A DNA stretch of 64,000 nt from Mycobacterium sp. E3198. GTDB lineage: Bacteria > Actinomycetota > Actinomycetes > Mycobacteriales > Mycobacteriaceae. The notes beneath the pieces were generated by a model, which was not told the DNA's origin, did no database searches, and saw only the letters and a program-made list of their open reading frames with translations. Position numbers and translations under genes: made by a program. Positions 7,673-15,778 of the stretch are shown here, piece by piece (within the stretch, counting starts at the first letter, position 1; each line of letters begins with the position of its first letter). The DNA lies in contig NZ_LZIS01000268.1 in the NCBI RefSeq assembly GCF_001667015.1, positions 1 to 64,000 on the forward strand, in the 5' to 3' direction.

Positions 7673-8592
7673 GTCGCCGCGCGCGCACTCCAGGCGAAGC
7701 TGTGCATCTCGGGGATCTGTGGCGAAAGCGCGGCCGCCACGCTGCGACCGATCCGATCGGCTTCTGCGAGCGGGGTCTTCGGGTCGACGAAGCCCTCCAC
7801 CTCGACCCGTAGGGTTCGCCCCGTCCAGCGCGCGCGGGCGTGCGCGTGCAGCACACCGGGAACCGCGGCGGCCGCCGTTTCGGCCGTGGTGATGATCTCG
7901 GGGTCGACGCCGTCGAGCAGGCGGTGCGCGATGTCGGCGGTGACCTCCCAGCCCACGTGGCAGATGAACGCGGTCACGACGATTCCGGCGACCGCGTCCG
8001 CCCACGCCCAGCCGAGCGCCACGCCGATCAGGCCCAGCATCGCCCCCGCCGAGGACAAGGCGTCCAGCCAGGAATGCTTGGCGTCGGCCACCATCGTCGC
8101 CGAGCGGATCCGCCGGCCGACCACCAGTTTGTAGCGGGCCACCAGCTGATTGCCCGCGATGCCGACCGCCGCGGCGGCGATGCCCCAGCCCAGGTGCCCG
8201 GTGCCGCCGTGCCGCAGCAGCTTGGTGACGCTTTCATAACCGGCGACCAGGGCGCTGCCCCAGATCACCAGCGCCACACCGATCCCGGCGAGGTCCTCGG
8301 CGCGTTCGTAGCCGTACGGGTAGCGCTCGGTGGGAACCTTGCGGGACGCCCGGAAACCCACGAACACCAGGGCGCTGGTCGACACGTCGGACAGGTTGTG
8401 CAGCGCGTCGCCGAGCAGCGCCACCGATCCGGACAGCAGCGCGATGGCCAACTCGACGAGGCCGGTCAGGGTCAGGCCGACGGCGCTGACTGCCACGGCG
8501 CGGTTGGCCTGCCGACGCTCGTGCGCATCGTCGGTCACCGTTTCGAGGGGGAAACTCGCCGCCGGGTCGCGGGCTCCACTGATCACATGCAT
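7666..8592 (-). CDS. Cation diffusion facilitator (CDF) metal transporter
   Basis: This 308-residue protein has six membrane segments and a cytosolic C-terminal domain. It shows the CDF hallmarks: VALLGDALHNLSDVSTSALVFVGF in TM2 (Asp and His metal ligands, HNLSD) and ADAKHSWLDALSS in TM5 (second ligand set, HxxxD). Proteins of this kind export Zn, Cd, Co or Fe from the cytosol by proton exchange. The C-terminal domain from about 215 carries the usual alpha-beta fold for dimerisation. No metal-sensing repressor lies next to it. Confidence 0.92.
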   Translation of the reverse strand: MHVISGARDPAASFPLETVTDDAHERRQANRAVAVSAVGLTLTGLVELAIALLSGSVALLGDALHNLSDVSTSALVFVGFRASRKVPTERYPYGYERAEDLAGIGVALVIWGSALVAGYESVTKLLRHGGTGHLGWGIAAAAVGIAGNQLVARYKLVVGRRIRSATMVADAKHSWLDALSSAGAMLGLIGVALGWAWADAVAGIVVTAFICHVGWEVTADIAHRLLDGVDPEIITTAETAAAAVPGVLHAHARARWTGRTLRVEVEGFVDPKTPLAEADRIGRSVAAALSPQIPEMHSFAWSARAATQ

Positions 8593-8682
8593 ACCGCCTA
8601 ATATGCCCTCCGGGAGCGGTGTCGCTCAAGCCGGCGTCGGGTAGCGCTGTGCTGCAACGACTTCAGTGCTACGGTTCCGCCG

Positions 8683-9846
8683 ATGAAGTTCGTGCTGGCC
8701 GGCTACGGGAGTCGGGGCGACGTCGAGCCCTGCGCCGCCGTCGGCCGGGAGCTACTGCGCCGGGGCCACGACGTACGGATGGCGGTCTCGCCCGACAAGA
8801 TGGCTTTCGTCGAGGCGGCCGGGCTTACCGCGGTCGCCTACGGAGCGGACACGCGGGAGCAAATGGACGCGGCGGCGCAAGTCGTCGTTGGGGCTGCGAA
8901 CCCGATCGGCGCGCTGCCCGCGGTCGTGGAGCATCTCACGCGGGTCTGGGCGGAGAAGGCCGCGACGCTCACGGCGCTGGCCGAGGGCGCCGACCTGCTG
9001 GTGGCGGGCATCAACGAGCAGGAGGTTGCCGGCGCCGTCGCGGAGCACCGCGGCATTTCGTCGGCTGCGCTGCACTTCTTCCCGGCTCGCGTGTTCTCCA
9101 CCGGGGCGCTGTATTCGGGGCTGACGAAGGACGTCGCAGCGGCCCAGCGTCGGGCGCTCGGCCTGCCGGAGTCTCCCGCCGGCACCCCACTGGAAATCCA
9201 GGCGTACGACGAGCTGTGCCTGCCCGGACCGGCCGCCGACTGGGTGGAACCCGGCGGCCGGCGGCCCTTCGTCGGCGCGCTGACGCTCGAGTCGCCGACC
9301 GACGCCGACGACGAGGTCCTGACCTGGATCGCGGACGGCACGCCGCCGATCTGTTTCGGCCTGGGCAGCACGCCGATCTCGTCCGCGGCCGACCTGCTCA
9401 CCGTGCTCGCTGCGGCCTGCGCGCAGCTGGGGGAGCGGGCGCTGATGTGCAGCGGCCCCAACGACCTCACCGATGCCCCGCTTTTCGAGCACGTCAAGGT
9501 GGTGGAGGCGGTGAACGACGCGGCCGTCCTGCCGGCCTGCCGCGCGGTGGTGCACCACGGCGGCGCCGGGAGCACGGCCGCGGGGCTGCGGGCCGGAATC
9601 CCCGCGCTGGCCCTGTGGCTCTGGCTTGACCAGCCGGTCTGGGCGGCCGGCCTCGAGCGGCTGAAGGCCGGCGCCGGTCGCCAGTTTTTGGCCACCACTG
9701 AGGAGTCGTTGGTCGCGGATCTGTGCCGCATCCTCGCGCCGGAGTACGTCACGCGCGCCCGCGAGGTGGCGGCCCGGATGACCACGTCCGCCGACAGCGC
9801 CGCGCGCGCCGCCGATCTGCTGGAGGACGCCGCCCGAGCCGGCTGA
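8683..9846 (+). CDS. Glycosyltransferase of the UGT/macrolide GT type
   Basis: This 387-residue protein belongs to the GT1-like family. It starts with the acceptor-domain signature MKFVLAGYGSRGDVEPC and carries the C-terminal nucleotide-sugar motif VVHHGGAGSTAAGLRAGIP, then DQPVWAAGLERLKAG, as in enzymes for glycolipids and macrolides. It resembles the mycobacterial Rv1524/Rv1526c group, which glycosylates lipids such as glycopeptidolipids in some species. It stands alone here, so the acceptor stays open. Confidence 0.9.
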   Translation: MKFVLAGYGSRGDVEPCAAVGRELLRRGHDVRMAVSPDKMAFVEAAGLTAVAYGADTREQMDAAAQVVVGAANPIGALPAVVEHLTRVWAEKAATLTALAEGADLLVAGINEQEVAGAVAEHRGISSAALHFFPARVFSTGALYSGLTKDVAAAQRRALGLPESPAGTPLEIQAYDELCLPGPAADWVEPGGRRPFVGALTLESPTDADDEVLTWIADGTPPICFGLGSTPISSAADLLTVLAAACAQLGERALMCSGPNDLTDAPLFEHVKVVEAVNDAAVLPACRAVVHHGGAGSTAAGLRAGIPALALWLWLDQPVWAAGLERLKAGAGRQFLATTEESLVADLCRILAPEYVTRAREVAARMTTSADSAARAADLLEDAARAG

Positions 9847-9972
9847 CGCCCGCCGGGTGCGAATTGCTTATGTTTGCCCCGGTGATGTGCGGAATAGAAT
9901 TCCCGATCGGGTATACCTCGGAGAAGCTAGAGCTTCCGTCCCAGAGTTGTCGCGGACTCGGAGGAGAAACCG

Positions 9973-10473
9973 ATGGCCCCAAATAGTCTGAGCAAATTCG
10001 CTGGTTTGTGCGCCGCGCCGCTCGCGATCGCCCTCTTGGCCGCACCGAATGGCGCGGCCGACAACCCCTCGTGGAATGGTCAGTACGCGGTCACGTTCAT
10101 GGTCGCGCCGAAGTCCGGAACCAGCATGGCCGTCGGCGACCCCGAGGTGCAGCACACCGTGACCTATGGGTTCAGCTCGAGCTGCTCGAACGGAAAGTGC
10201 GTCGCCACGATCGTCAGCGGCCCGCCTCCGACCAACCCGACGGTTCCGCAACCGGTGCAATTCACCTGGGATGGGTCGTCGTGGAAGCAGGAGAGCGACT
10301 TCCAGTGGGACTGCATGATGCCCGACACCAGCATCCAGTGGAATCCCGCCCACGCCGTGGTGCGCTACACGCCGCAGGCCAACGGGTCGCTGTCCGGCGT
10401 CATGCACGCCGACATCTCCAGCGGGGCGTGCCAGGGCTGGATCGAGGAGTACATGACGGCCGACCGCGCGTGA
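9973..10473 (+). CDS. Exported protein of unknown function
   Basis: This 166-residue protein has a signal peptide (about residues 1-29, ending near LLAAPNGAADN). The mature part is beta-rich with four Cys (SSCSNGKC, DCMMP, GACQGW), which fits an extracellular domain with two disulfides. A strong GGAGGAG-type ribosome-binding site precedes the ATG. The sequence pattern recalls secreted mycobacterial proteins of about 160 residues, but I cannot name a family. Confidence 0.75.
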   Translation: MAPNSLSKFAGLCAAPLAIALLAAPNGAADNPSWNGQYAVTFMVAPKSGTSMAVGDPEVQHTVTYGFSSSCSNGKCVATIVSGPPPTNPTVPQPVQFTWDGSSWKQESDFQWDCMMPDTSIQWNPAHAVVRYTPQANGSLSGVMHADISSGACQGWIEEYMTADRA

Positions 10474-10628
10474 ACGTGTGCGGGCGCGTGCCGCCGCCGG
10501 CGGACCGGAAAAACCGTGCGCCACAACGCAATTCAGGTAGCGGGTTGCCCCGCGCGGCGCCGCATTCCATGGCGCGGAGATTATGAAAGATGCTTTGCCT
10601 CCGACATGTTCGGCGATAGTATTCGAGC

Positions 10629-10925
10629 ATGCGTCTCAGCTGTGTCGCGGCCGTCGCCGCCTTGGTCATCGCCCCGATGATGCTGCTGTTCGGTGCTCCA
10701 GCCGCGCACGCGGACCTCAGTGGCTACCGGCGGTGCGTGGCAAACATCACGCAGCTCCCGCTGACCGAGCCGGACCCGATGAACATGAACCGGGTCGGGC
10801 TCATCCAGCAGGATCTCAAGTCGGGTGCTACCCCCGCCGCGGAAGGGCAGAAGGTGGCGGGGATGGGATTCGATCAGCGCACCGCCGACGCGATCGTGCA
10901 GTGCGTGATTCAGGAGAACCCGTAG
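10629..10925 (+). CDS. Small exported protein
   Basis: This 98-residue protein has a signal peptide ending at AAHADLSGY. The mature part is about 68 residues with two Cys (RRCVAN and VQCVIQ) that could form a disulfide joining the ends of a helical bundle. The layout resembles DUF732-like small mycobacterial exported proteins, but I do not see the DUF732 core motif. Function is unknown. Confidence 0.7.
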   Translation: MRLSCVAAVAALVIAPMMLLFGAPAAHADLSGYRRCVANITQLPLTEPDPMNMNRVGLIQQDLKSGATPAAEGQKVAGMGFDQRTADAIVQCVIQENP

Positions 10926-11278
10926 CGAGACCTGGAGGTCGCTGCGCTACTCGACGGCCCGTGACCTAAATCGGATCCGGTCGTCTTAGCGGCTCGGCAG
11001 TATCTTTTTTCAATCGAGATTCATAGGGTCTACACAAGATAGTCACCGAAGCCGCAAACTGCGCCGGATTCGCGGTCGCCAGTTTTCGGGACAGCGCAAT
11101 CAAAGGTGGCCGGACATGTCCAGCGCGCGTGGTCCGCCCAGAACTCAACCAAGCCATCGGCGCCCGGGAAACCCCGGACCGACCGCTGTAACAAATCTGT
11201 CCCATATCGCCCGGCGCGCTGCCGCCGTCAATGCAAGGGGGGTTTGCCCACGAAGCCAAGTTAAGGAGATGTGACACA
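10926..11278. other. 353-base intergenic leader of the PPE gene
   Basis: I see no gene here. The frames on either strand that cross it have no family character. The end holds a good ribosome-binding site, AAGGAG at 11263-11268, ten bases before the PPE start codon. The long leader may contain the promoter of the PPE gene. Confidence 0.5.
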
Positions 11279-12415
11279 ATGGATTTCGCGATTTTGCCCC
11301 CGGAGATCAACTCCGCCCGAATGTACACCGGCCCGGGGTCGGGCTCGCTGATGGCCGCCGCGGGCGGCTGGGATTCCCTGGCCGCAGAATTGACCACTAC
11401 GGCCGATACCTACCAATCGGTGGTGTCCGGCCTGAGCACCTTGAACTGGCGCGGCCCCGCCGCGGAGTCGATGACCGCCACCGCGGCCCCCTACATCGGC
11501 TGGCTGTATACGACCGCCGAGCAGACCAAGCAGACGGCCATGCAGGCCAGGGCCGCCGCGGCGGCCTTCGAGCAGGCTTTCGCGATGACGGTGCCCCCAC
11601 CGGTGATCGCAGCCAACCGCGCCCAGCTCGCGTCACTGATCGCGACGAACTTCTTCGGCCAGAACACCGCGGCGATCGCGGCGACCGAGGCGCAGTACAC
11701 CGAGATGTGGGCCCAGGACGCCGCCGCGATGTACGGCTACTCCAGCGCCTCCGCCGCCGCGGCGGCGTTGGCGCCGTTTGTCCAGCCGAACCAGACCACC
11801 AATCCGGCCGGCGCGGCCGCCCAGGCCGACGCCGTCGCCCGGGCCACCGCACTGCAAGGACTCGCAGCCGGGCCGATCGGTCAATCGCTCCAGAACATAT
11901 GGGCGAACTTTGTGCAGGCGATCGCCAGCCTGGCGCCGGGGAGCCAGCTTGGCGACCTGATCGGGCCCGATGCGAACATCTGGGGCGACCTGGCCTCGAG
12001 TGGCGTGTTCCAGCTACCGACCGCCCTCAACATCGCCGGTTTTGTGGGCAAAGACGCCATCGACGCAGACAACATCATCGGTGGCTTGACTCAACCAATT
12101 CCTGTCATGCTGCGAGGGAGCGTGAGCCCAAGCGCGTTCAGCGGCGGCGGGGGTGCGGTGTCCGCGGCGCTGACCGGGGCCAAGTCGATCGGGCCGATGT
12201 CGGTGCCGGCGAGCTGGGCCACCCCGGCGGTCAGCCATATCTCCGCCTTGTCGGGCACCGGCCTGACCACGCTCCCGGGAACCGAAGAGGCGGTCGGGGC
12301 CGGTATGCCCGGCGTACCCGGCATGCCCGCGGGCACGTTAACGCGGGCCTCGGGCGTCATACCGCGTTACGGGACCCGGCTGACGGTAATGCCACGGCCG
12401 CCGGCGGCCGGGTGA
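11279..12415 (+). CDS. PPE family protein, SVP subgroup
   Basis: This 378-residue protein starts with the PPE domain (MDFAILPPEINSARMYTGPG), has the WxG motif in LNWRGPAAESM near residue 60 and the SVP signature GPMSVPASWATP near residue 305, and ends with the typical Pro-rich tail RPPAAG. PPE proteins are substrates of the ESX type VII systems, usually paired with a PE protein and the EspG chaperone. No PE or ESX gene sits beside it. The start follows an AAGGAG site. It is the last chromosomal gene before the first att repeat. Confidence 0.95.
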   Translation: MDFAILPPEINSARMYTGPGSGSLMAAAGGWDSLAAELTTTADTYQSVVSGLSTLNWRGPAAESMTATAAPYIGWLYTTAEQTKQTAMQARAAAAAFEQAFAMTVPPPVIAANRAQLASLIATNFFGQNTAAIAATEAQYTEMWAQDAAAMYGYSSASAAAAALAPFVQPNQTTNPAGAAAQADAVARATALQGLAAGPIGQSLQNIWANFVQAIASLAPGSQLGDLIGPDANIWGDLASSGVFQLPTALNIAGFVGKDAIDADNIIGGLTQPIPVMLRGSVSPSAFSGGGGAVSAALTGAKSIGPMSVPASWATPAVSHISALSGTGLTTLPGTEEAVGAGMPGVPGMPAGTLTRASGVIPRYGTRLTVMPRPPAAG

Positions 12416-12474
12416 CACAGGCTGGCGCCACCTGGCAGGAACTCGCACGATCCGCGCTTCACTGGCGTTGACTG

Positions 12475-12672
12475 GTGGGTGTGCCGCTGCGACGTGTCGA
12501 CGAACTGAAGCCCGGCGACAGGGTCCGCATGAAAATCGGGCACGCCACCGTCGTAGCGACCGAGCCCCTAGACGGGGACCGCACCCTGCTCACCTTCCTC
12601 TACGGGACGAAAGGGCCCGCCGACAACGATCTGACCGTCGATGTCCTCGACGAGGACGAGTGGGGTTGGTAA
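12475..12672 (+). CDS. Small hypothetical protein
   Basis: This 65-residue acidic protein (GVPLRRVDELKPGDRVRMKIG to LDEDEWGW) begins at a GTG and has normal codon bias for the genome. The DELKPGDRV stretch is a common beta-barrel motif, but no family is certain. It lies just outside the first att repeat. Confidence 0.5.
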   Translation: MGVPLRRVDELKPGDRVRMKIGHATVVATEPLDGDRTLLTFLYGTKGPADNDLTVDVLDEDEWGW

Positions 12673-12703
12673 TGGTGCTCAAGAAGCATGTATGCACGAA
12701 CTC

Positions 12704-12733
12704 TGGTGCGCGATACTGGGATTGAGCCAGTGA
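12704..12733 (-). repeat. Left att repeat: copy of tRNA-Val(GAC) 3' end
   Basis: This 30-base stretch copies the 3' end of the tRNA-Val gene at 29220-29294 (CCA end, acceptor strand and T arm) with one mismatch, G for A in the T loop. It matches for 22 bases without a gap, then CCAGTGA again. It is the outermost of three such copies and marks the left border of foreign DNA. Confidence 0.85.
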
Positions 12734-13005
12734 TCACACATTTGCTGACGGCTGTGCTGAACGTCGGGCTGCCGTGGGGCCGTCGGGACAGCTTTGAGGT
12801 CAATCAAACCGAGGCTGTCTCTAAGCGGCTTGATCTCTCGAGCTGGTGGTGTCGAACTGGGAGCCGAATCACTGGTCGTGAAACATGCGGTTGGCGGCTG
12901 CGGCGGGTAGACGAGCAATCGATAGCGGCGTCTCCCATCCGAGGATCGGTAGGGCGCTGAAAAGGACCATGCTCACGAGGCAGCCTCGCGTAACGTCTAT
13001 GGGTC

Positions 13006-13593
13006 ATGACGCAGCCCATTCCGCCGGGGTGGTATCCGAACCCATCCGGAGAACCTGGGACGCGGTACTGGGATGGATATCGGTGGACAGTTGCACAGTC
13101 GGCGCCCCTGCCGCTGCCGCCGCGGAAACGGCCGGTGTGGCCGTGGGTCGTGCTCGCCGTGGTGTTGCTGTTCTTCGGTGGCTGCGGGGCCCTCATGGTT
13201 GTCGCGGCCGGGTTCGGTCATGATAGCTCCAGGACGTCGAGGGCATCGGCACCTACGCCGCCTGCGTACAGCGCCCCGGCGGCCCCGGCTATGCCGTCAT
13301 TGACGACAGCGCCCACGAAAGCTGCGGCGTCGATCACCTACGAGGTGGACTCCGATGCCGCCCTTTCGACCGTCACCTATTTCGACGGCATGAACGACGA
13401 GAAGCAAATCACCAATGTGGGCGCTCCTTGGAGCTTGTCGTTCGACAACCAGGCAACATTCCCGATCATCGGGCTGGGGGCACAGACGACCGGGCTGCAC
13501 GTGTCATGCCAGATCAGCGTCAACGGGCAAGTTCGTGACCAGAAGACAGCGACAGGCCGATACGCGGTAGTCAACTGCAACGCAAGCGCATAG
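13006..13593 (+). CDS. DUF2510 membrane protein with MmpS-like C-terminal domain
   Basis: This 195-residue protein has three parts. An N-terminal DUF2510 domain (PPGWYPNPSGEPGTRYWDGYRW) is followed by a transmembrane helix near residues 44-68 and a Ser/Pro/Ala linker. The C-terminal domain (ITYEVDSDAALSTVTYFDG to VSCQISVNGQVRDQKTATG) resembles the extracellular part of MmpS proteins, which assist MmpL lipid exporters. No mmpL gene is nearby. The topology puts the MmpS-like part outside the cell. I infer an envelope role; the fusion is unusual. Confidence 0.75.
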   Translation: MTQPIPPGWYPNPSGEPGTRYWDGYRWTVAQSAPLPLPPRKRPVWPWVVLAVVLLFFGGCGALMVVAAGFGHDSSRTSRASAPTPPAYSAPAAPAMPSLTTAPTKAAASITYEVDSDAALSTVTYFDGMNDEKQITNVGAPWSLSFDNQATFPIIGLGAQTTGLHVSCQISVNGQVRDQKTATGRYAVVNCNASA

Positions 13594-13672
13594 GCGCTAT
13601 TCGAGCAGTTTTCCAGCGCCCGCCGGGTACCACCGCGCGACCCGCGAGGATGGCTCCGAGGACTGGTGAAGG

Positions 13673-14200
13673 CTACTGCCAGTCGGGTTTGGTGAACGGC
13701 CACCATTCGTCAAACATGCCGCTGAAGTAGTGCAGCGCCAGGTAGACGTCGAAGACGATGACGAGCACCCATGCTGCCCTCCAGGCCCAGAGCACCGGGC
13801 GACGGCAGTGAGCGTAACCGTCGGGGTCACGGAACGGGACGAAAAAGAACACCCACAGCACCGAAGCGGCGATCGTCAGACCGACGATGACGTGCCAGAC
13901 GCCGTGCAATGTTTGTGAGCCGCTGGGGGATCGAACGTAACCGGCTCCGATGGCGTAGATGTAGCCGATGATCGCGACGACGCCGGTTGCGAGGACGTTG
14001 ACGAACAGGTCACGGTAGAAGTGCTCATGCCGCATCCACCGGAGTGGTATCCATCCGAGCGGGCGTCTCCACCTCTGTACTGGTTTCTGGTCGGTGGTGG
14101 TCAGTGTTCGTCTCCGGTGCGATATGGCGATGAGCTCGACGCCGATGGTTTCGGGCGTTGCGTGCCCATGATCCCACTCGTGCTCTTCGTAAAGTGCCAA
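13673..14200 (-). CDS. Hypothetical membrane protein
   Basis: This protein has three hydrophobic segments: VNVLATGVVAIIGYIYAIGA, a segment around HVIVGLTIAASVLWVFFF, and WAWRAAWVLVIVFDVYLAL. The start is uncertain: the first 55 residues are soluble and of odd composition, and an ATG at 14035 (MRHEHFYRDLF) gives a shorter 120-residue protein that starts just before the first membrane segment. No family is recognised. Confidence 0.6.
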   Translation of the reverse strand: MALYEEHEWDHGHATPETIGVELIAISHRRRTLTTTDQKPVQRWRRPLGWIPLRWMRHEHFYRDLFVNVLATGVVAIIGYIYAIGAGYVRSPSGSQTLHGVWHVIVGLTIAASVLWVFFFVPFRDPDGYAHCRRPVLWAWRAAWVLVIVFDVYLALHYFSGMFDEWWPFTKPDWQ

Positions 14201-14202
14201 CT

Positions 14203-14391
14203 ATGACTGCCACCGTGATTTCAGCCATCGGCGTAATCGTCGTTGCGCTGATCGTTGTGTCTACTTCCCGCCGCGAAGCGACCGACAAGCGAATGCGCCT
14301 GCTCAAGGAGCTTGAGATTATCGAGAAGCTCGACAACGCATCCCCGGAATACCGTGCTTCGGGTTCCACGACGGCAGACTGCGAAGGGTGA
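14203..14391 (+). CDS. Short single-pass membrane protein, possible 5' part of a frameshifted gene
   Basis: This 62-residue product has an N-terminal transmembrane helix (VISAIGVIVVALIVVS) and a charged helical tail (REATDKRMRLLKELEIIEKL). The pattern of one helix followed by LLKELEIIEKLDNASPEYRA is common in small actinobacterial membrane proteins that continue with a longer basic part. Here the frame closes soon after, and the next frame (14388-14594) continues with matching character. The four-base overlap GTGA allows translational coupling, or the two may be one broken gene. Confidence 0.55.
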   Translation: MTATVISAIGVIVVALIVVSTSRREATDKRMRLLKELEIIEKLDNASPEYRASGSTTADCEG

Positions 14392-14594
14392 GGATCGAGG
14401 CGACGCGGGCGCTGTACAAGGGCTTACTCGCCGACCTTGGCGAGCGCAACCCGTACGCCGGCCGATCGGTGGCTCTCGCGCGGTTGTGGCTCAGAGGTTA
14501 TCTGCGAATGCCGCGAGTACCGATCGAGACCTGGCGGGCGATGGCGGTGTATCTCGACGGCACAAAAGGGGTGGCTAGCTTGCTGATGTCCTAA
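14388..14594 (+). CDS. Short hypothetical protein, possible 3' part of a frameshifted gene
   Basis: This 68-residue basic protein starts at GTG overlapping the stop of the previous frame. It reads RIEATRALYKGLLADLGERNPYAGRSVALARLWLRGYLRMP. No family is recognised. It either forms a coupled pair with the upstream small membrane protein or is its displaced C-terminal part. Confidence 0.45.
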   Translation: MRIEATRALYKGLLADLGERNPYAGRSVALARLWLRGYLRMPRVPIETWRAMAVYLDGTKGVASLLMS

Positions 14595-14652
14595 CTGTCA
14601 ACGGGGATTGCCGCGTTCTGCAGCGGACGCGTAGAGCGATGAGAAAGGTTGC

Positions 14653-15138
14653 ATGATGCTCGGGGAGACTTGGGAAGACCAGTACCGCAGAATGAAACGC
14701 TCCTACGCACTGGTGAAGAGCAACGCAGGCGACAAAGACACTCGCCTCGATGCGCTCTACCACTTCTGTTACGACGTGCTGCACTTCCGCGACTGGATCA
14801 ACGAGTCGAAGGTGGTCGATGAGCCTGCCAGGAGCGAGGTACTGCTTCTTTTCAGCGTCAAGGGCCGCAAGGGCACGTCGTGGGCCATCCAGGCCTGCGC
14901 TGACGTCGCGAACGCGGCGAAACACTTCGAACTCCGGCCGCGCGACGATCCACCCGCGGAAATCGTAGGCCACGACCAAGGTACGACGTTGCCCTTCACA
15001 TTCCCGGCGACGCTGGGGCCGGCTCACTTCGTGATCGACATCGACGGCACGCACCGCAGCGCGTTAGCGATCGCTGACGCAGCGGTGTCAGAATGGGACG
15101 ATTGGCTGACCAGCAACGGTCTCGACATTCCGGAATGA
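14653..15138 (+). CDS. Hypothetical island protein with ANxxKH motif
   Basis: This 161-residue protein is largely alpha-helical in its first 100 residues: YHFCYDVLHFRDWINESK, then CADVANAAKHFELRPRDD. The ANxxKH pattern with an upstream helical Cys/Asp/His stretch is shared by many uncharacterised proteins of mobile DNA, some with HEPN-like helical folds. The HEPN RNase signature (R-x4-6-H) is not clear here, so I do not assign that activity. The C-terminal third is mixed alpha/beta (PAHFVIDIDGTHRSALAIAD). Confidence 0.6.
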   Translation: MMLGETWEDQYRRMKRSYALVKSNAGDKDTRLDALYHFCYDVLHFRDWINESKVVDEPARSEVLLLFSVKGRKGTSWAIQACADVANAAKHFELRPRDDPPAEIVGHDQGTTLPFTFPATLGPAHFVIDIDGTHRSALAIADAAVSEWDDWLTSNGLDIPE

Positions 15139-15743
15139 CGTCCGGCCTGCCGTGGGCCAATATGACTCAGGGCGAGGCCCCTCCGGTCCGTAAACACCCG
15201 AGAACACGTTTGCTAGCCGGTTTGCCGCGCGAAGATAGAGATTGTCCAAGCGTGAAAAGTACTGCTGCCGTGGTGAGGTCGCCGTGTTTCGACCGTCGCG
15301 AGCGGCGGGTGTCGTGGGTCGACGACGACCACTCCCAGGGGTTCTACCCTCTGGTACGGCATCAGCTCGATGGGTTCGAGGCGGGCGGGACAGTGGTGGC
15401 ACATTCGGGGCTATTGAGGTTGCGCTGTGGGAGCGCGACCGCAAGTGGGATCCGTCGGCGGCCCGGCCGCGGGTGCCGTTTAAGGGCGGTGTGTGCGTGT
15501 TGCCGGATGACCGAATCGTCACGGCGGAACGCGCATGATGGCCGTTTACGACGCTGGCGCCCGAGACGCCACAGACGGGCGCGGCCATGGGCGGCACACT
15601 GGAGGGCTTGGGCGGGCGGACCGAAGCAGCGGCCAACGGCTTCGTCCGGCCACAGGCTAAGTTGGGGCTTCGACACGAAATCCAGCTTGAGCTGGAATTA
15701 CAGGCTTGTAATTTACGGTTCAATCAAGTACCGTTCAGCATAA
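15139..15743 (+). pseudogene. Decayed region with remnant reading frames
   Basis: No intact gene is visible in these 600 bases. A plus-strand frame from 15252 carries RVSWVDDDHSQGFYPLVRHQLDGFEAGG, which looks like a fragment of a small phage-type protein with the usual RHSxDGFEWGY segment. A second frame carries ALWERDRKWDPSAARPRV and ends at 15538; the same frame, after that stop, runs on to 15762 with protein-like composition (LEGLGGRTEAAANGF). Frameshifts and a stop thus interrupt what may have been one or two genes. Confidence 0.3.
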
Positions 15744-15759
15744 TCGAACGTATGTTCGA
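15744..15759. promoter_or_regulatory. LexA (SOS) box upstream of DUF5131 gene
   Basis: TCGAACGTATGTTCGA matches the mycobacterial LexA consensus TCGAAC-N4-GTTCGA at every fixed position. It ends 19 bases before the GTG start of the DUF5131 gene, close enough to block its promoter. This predicts repression by host LexA and induction by DNA damage. Confidence 0.88.
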
Positions 15760-15778
15760 ATAGCAAAGGGGGCTTGAA

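Noticed and set aside
10966..11397. Minus-strand frame across the PPE leader
   Set aside because: Overlaps the PPE start, has no family character and no ribosome-binding site.
13055..13080. Another possible copy of the att core (tactggga)
   Set aside because: The match is short and comes from the RYWDG codons of the DUF2510 domain, not from the tRNA end.
14653..15138. HEPN ribonuclease
   Set aside because: Helical pattern and ANxxKH are suggestive, but the R-x4-6-H catalytic motif is not present in a convincing place.
15088..15723. Minus-strand frame of 211 codons
   Set aside because: Ser/Arg/Pro-rich composition typical of antisense frames in GC-rich DNA; overlaps the end of the gene at 14653 and decayed plus-strand coding sequence.
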